23,748 nucleotides of DNA from Deltaproteobacteria bacterium (GTDB lineage Bacteria > Desulfobacterota > Desulfobacteria > Desulfobacterales > Desulfatirhabdiaceae): positions 1-23,748 of the forward strand of contig JAJYBO010000012.1 in the NCBI GenBank assembly GCA_021778975.1. Direction: 5' to 3'. This document shows, piece after piece, positions 22,312-23,748 of the stretch (positions are counted from its first letter, which is position 1; every line of letters begins with the position of its first letter). A program made the position numbers and the translations under genes. The notes beneath the pieces are model-generated. The model ran no database searches. It had not been told where the DNA came from and saw only the letters and a list, made by a program, of their open reading frames with translations.

Positions 22312-23568
22312 GTGAAGATTGATATCCATACACTGGCCATTGTTCTGGCTATCAGCCACACACTTCAGGTTGTGGTTTTTTCTCTACAATATCTGGTAGA
22401 TAAATCCAGTCGAGACGTCAAGTGTTGGCTGTTGTGGAGTGCTTCGACAGCCGTCGGATTTATTTTCATGATCCTGCGAGATTTTGTATCCCCAAAGTTG
22501 ATTTTAACTTCGATTTTTCTTACAAACACCTTGATGGTTGTCGGTCAGATTTTTCTGTATATCGGCATCATCCGGTTTTTAGAGCATAAAATACAGTGGG
22601 GAATTGTCATTCCTCTTTTTGCCGGATTTGTTCTGGCGACTTTTTTTGCCATCTACGTGAATAGGGACGACAATGTTCGGGTGATGATCCTTTATGCCGC
22701 TGTGGTCATTTTTGCATTTTTACCGGCATATGCTCTCCAGATTTACAAGACACCCTCCATTGCTGCTTCCGCCACTTTTCTTTCTGCTATTTTTTTTGTC
22801 TTTGGCGGTTACTTCGTTTTTCGTTTATTGCTGGTGTTGAGGGCCGTTCCCATTGACAATGTCTTTGCACCGACGGCGATGCAGACAGCGACATTTTTGA
22901 CGCCTTTCATTGCAAACTATTTTCTGTCGTTTGGTCTGATTGTCATGAACAATCAACAGTCGAACGCTGCAATGAACGAGGCTAAAGAACATTTTGAAAT
23001 GATTTTCAATACTGGCCCCGATGCGGTTTTGATCGCCTGCAAGCCAGATGGTCGTTTGGTCGGAATCAACGACGGATTTACAGCGATGACAGGGTATTCT
23101 CGCAGTGAGGTTATCGGCAGGTCGAGTCTGGACGTTCACATCTGGAAAAACCCGGATGACCGTCAAAAAGTTGTTGATATTATGAATAATGTCGGCCATT
23201 GTGAAAATCTTGAAGTCGTTTTTCGGCGTAAGGACGGTTCTCATCTTGTCGGCCTGCTATCTGCAAAAATCATCACCGTGAAGGGAACGCCCCATGTTCT
23301 CAGCATTACCCGTGATATTACCAACCGCAAAAAGACGGAAGAAGCCTTATGGAAAAGTCTGGAAGAAATCAAGACACTGAAGGGCATTGTTCCTATTTGC
23401 GCCAACTGTAAAAAAATCAGGGATGACAGGGGATATTGGGAGCAGGTCGAAGCCTATGTTTCCCGGCATACTGAAGCGCAGTTTTCTCACAGCATCTGTC
23501 CGGACTGCATAAAACGGCTTTATCCTGAATTTTGCCGTCCAAATGCGGATGTCGGTCCGTCAGGTTGA
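22312..23568 (+). CDS. Seven-helix membrane PAS sensor with C-terminal CxxC/CxxC tail
   Basis: A 418-residue sensor. Residues 1-210 contain about seven hydrophobic membrane helices. A PAS domain follows (about 225-340; FEMIFNTGPDAVLI, AMTGYSRSEVIGRS, and the closing ITRDITNRKK). The C-terminus (355-405) has a compact motif with Cys363-x2-Cys366 and Cys396-x2-Cys399 around a GYWEQVEAY segment; I have seen this 'PICANCKKIRDD' type tail at the end of many PAS and response-regulator proteins of Desulfobacterota, and it looks like a small zinc-binding module. No histidine kinase, GGDEF or methyl-accepting domain is present, so the output must be through a partner or the tail itself. The start is GTG, 6 bases after a GGGAA site; this is the weakest point of the call. 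It is divergent from dxs. Confidence 0.85.
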   Translation: MKIDIHTLAIVLAISHTLQVVVFSLQYLVDKSSRDVKCWLLWSASTAVGFIFMILRDFVSPKLILTSIFLTNTLMVVGQIFLYIGIIRFLEHKIQWGIVIPLFAGFVLATFFAIYVNRDDNVRVMILYAAVVIFAFLPAYALQIYKTPSIAASATFLSAIFFVFGGYFVFRLLLVLRAVPIDNVFAPTAMQTATFLTPFIANYFLSFGLIVMNNQQSNAAMNEAKEHFEMIFNTGPDAVLIACKPDGRLVGINDGFTAMTGYSRSEVIGRSSLDVHIWKNPDDRQKVVDIMNNVGHCENLEVVFRRKDGSHLVGLLSAKIITVKGTPHVLSITRDITNRKKTEEALWKSLEEIKTLKGIVPICANCKKIRDDRGYWEQVEAYVSRHTEAQFSHSICPDCIKRLYPEFCRPNADVGPSG

Positions 23569-23607
23569 GAATTGTTTGCCCTTTTGAACCAGTGCGGAGG
23601 TAACCGG

Positions 23608-23748
23608 ATGATCAAATTTCCATATGGCATATCCGATTTCAGAAAAATTATTACCCAGGGGTTTTATTACCGGGACCGCACCGGCGCCATTCCATTACTT
23701 GAGCAAAACGATTCCACGCTGTTCATCCGTCCCCGCCGGTTTGGGAAA
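23608..23748 (+). CDS. Predicted AAA-ATPase-like protein, N-terminus only
   Basis: The first 47 codons of a gene cut by the right window edge. The peptide begins MIKFPYGISDFRKIITQGFY, then YRDRT, and ends in FIRPRRFGK. This is the typical start of the 'predicted AAA-ATPase' family (often with a C-terminal PD-(D/E)XK nuclease-like domain): the YGISDF motif, the aromatic YRDRT segment, and the RRFGK Walker A whose lysine is the last residue visible. A strong GGAGG ribosome site lies 8 bases before the ATG. These genes are often multi-copy and patchily distributed, so this may mark the start of an accessory region, but that lies outside the window. Function is not established. Confidence 0.8.
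   Translation, partial: MIKFPYGISDFRKIITQGFYYRDRTGAIPLLEQNDSTLFIRPRRFGK

Noticed and set aside
1..23748. Search for CRISPR arrays, insertion sequences, integrase genes or phage genes
   Set aside because: No regularly spaced repeats, transposase motifs or terminal inverted repeats with target duplications were seen; gene order is that of a stable chromosomal region.

Overview
The window looks like a chromosomal stretch from a strictly or mainly anaerobic Desulfobacterota-type bacterium (Desulfobacterales-like). This is inferred from gene content: a two-gene SufC/SufB set, a dnaG-rpoD pair followed by tRNA-Met, a Nif3-family gene, a C4 zinc-ribbon gene and rnpB, and a PAS sensor with a C-terminal CxxC/CxxC tail that I associate with that phylum. 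Nearly all genes are housekeeping or metabolic. I see no insertion sequence, prophage, CRISPR array or integron.

Left part, minus strand (1-6396): a tandem-GAF protein closed by its own terminator; then pncB (nicotinate phosphoribosyltransferase), a long GcvT-SHMT fusion of 884 residues, and a secreted protein of unknown function that runs off the left edge. pncB and the fusion are 41 bp apart and look co-transcribed. The fusion joins two steps of glycine/serine one-carbon metabolism.

Centre, plus strand (6397-13034): a 0.4 kb leader carrying a sigma70-like promoter and a degenerate palindromic element opens the dnaG-rpoD operon (20 bp overlap). Then come a tRNA-Met(CAU) with its own promoter and terminator, a Nif3-like dinuclear-metal protein with a PII-like insert, a coiled-coil C4 zinc-ribbon protein, and the RNase P RNA.

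Right-centre, plus strand (13035-19153): a tightly packed run of sufC, sufB, an HPr-domain protein with a large unknown N-terminal region, and ispD (overlaps of 13 bp and 1 bp, gap of 11 bp). It is followed closely by an AhpF-shaped thioredoxin-reductase-like flavoprotein and a YggL-family ribosome-binding protein. The leader of sufC contains two strong hairpins.

Right, minus strand (19192-22186): dxs, tlyA and an entericidin-like small lipoprotein form a chain of overlapping genes read from a good promoter. dxs and ispD, facing each other, supply two steps of the MEP isoprenoid pathway. The right edge (plus strand) holds a seven-helix PAS sensor and the first 47 codons of a predicted AAA-ATPase-like gene cut by the window end.

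The most unusual items are the HPr-domain fusion between sufB and ispD, the GcvT-SHMT fusion, the AhpF-like protein with a TrxR-type NADPH motif, and the structured leaders ahead of dnaG and sufC. No clearly new multi-gene system is obvious; the HPr fusion is the best candidate for an undescribed protein.
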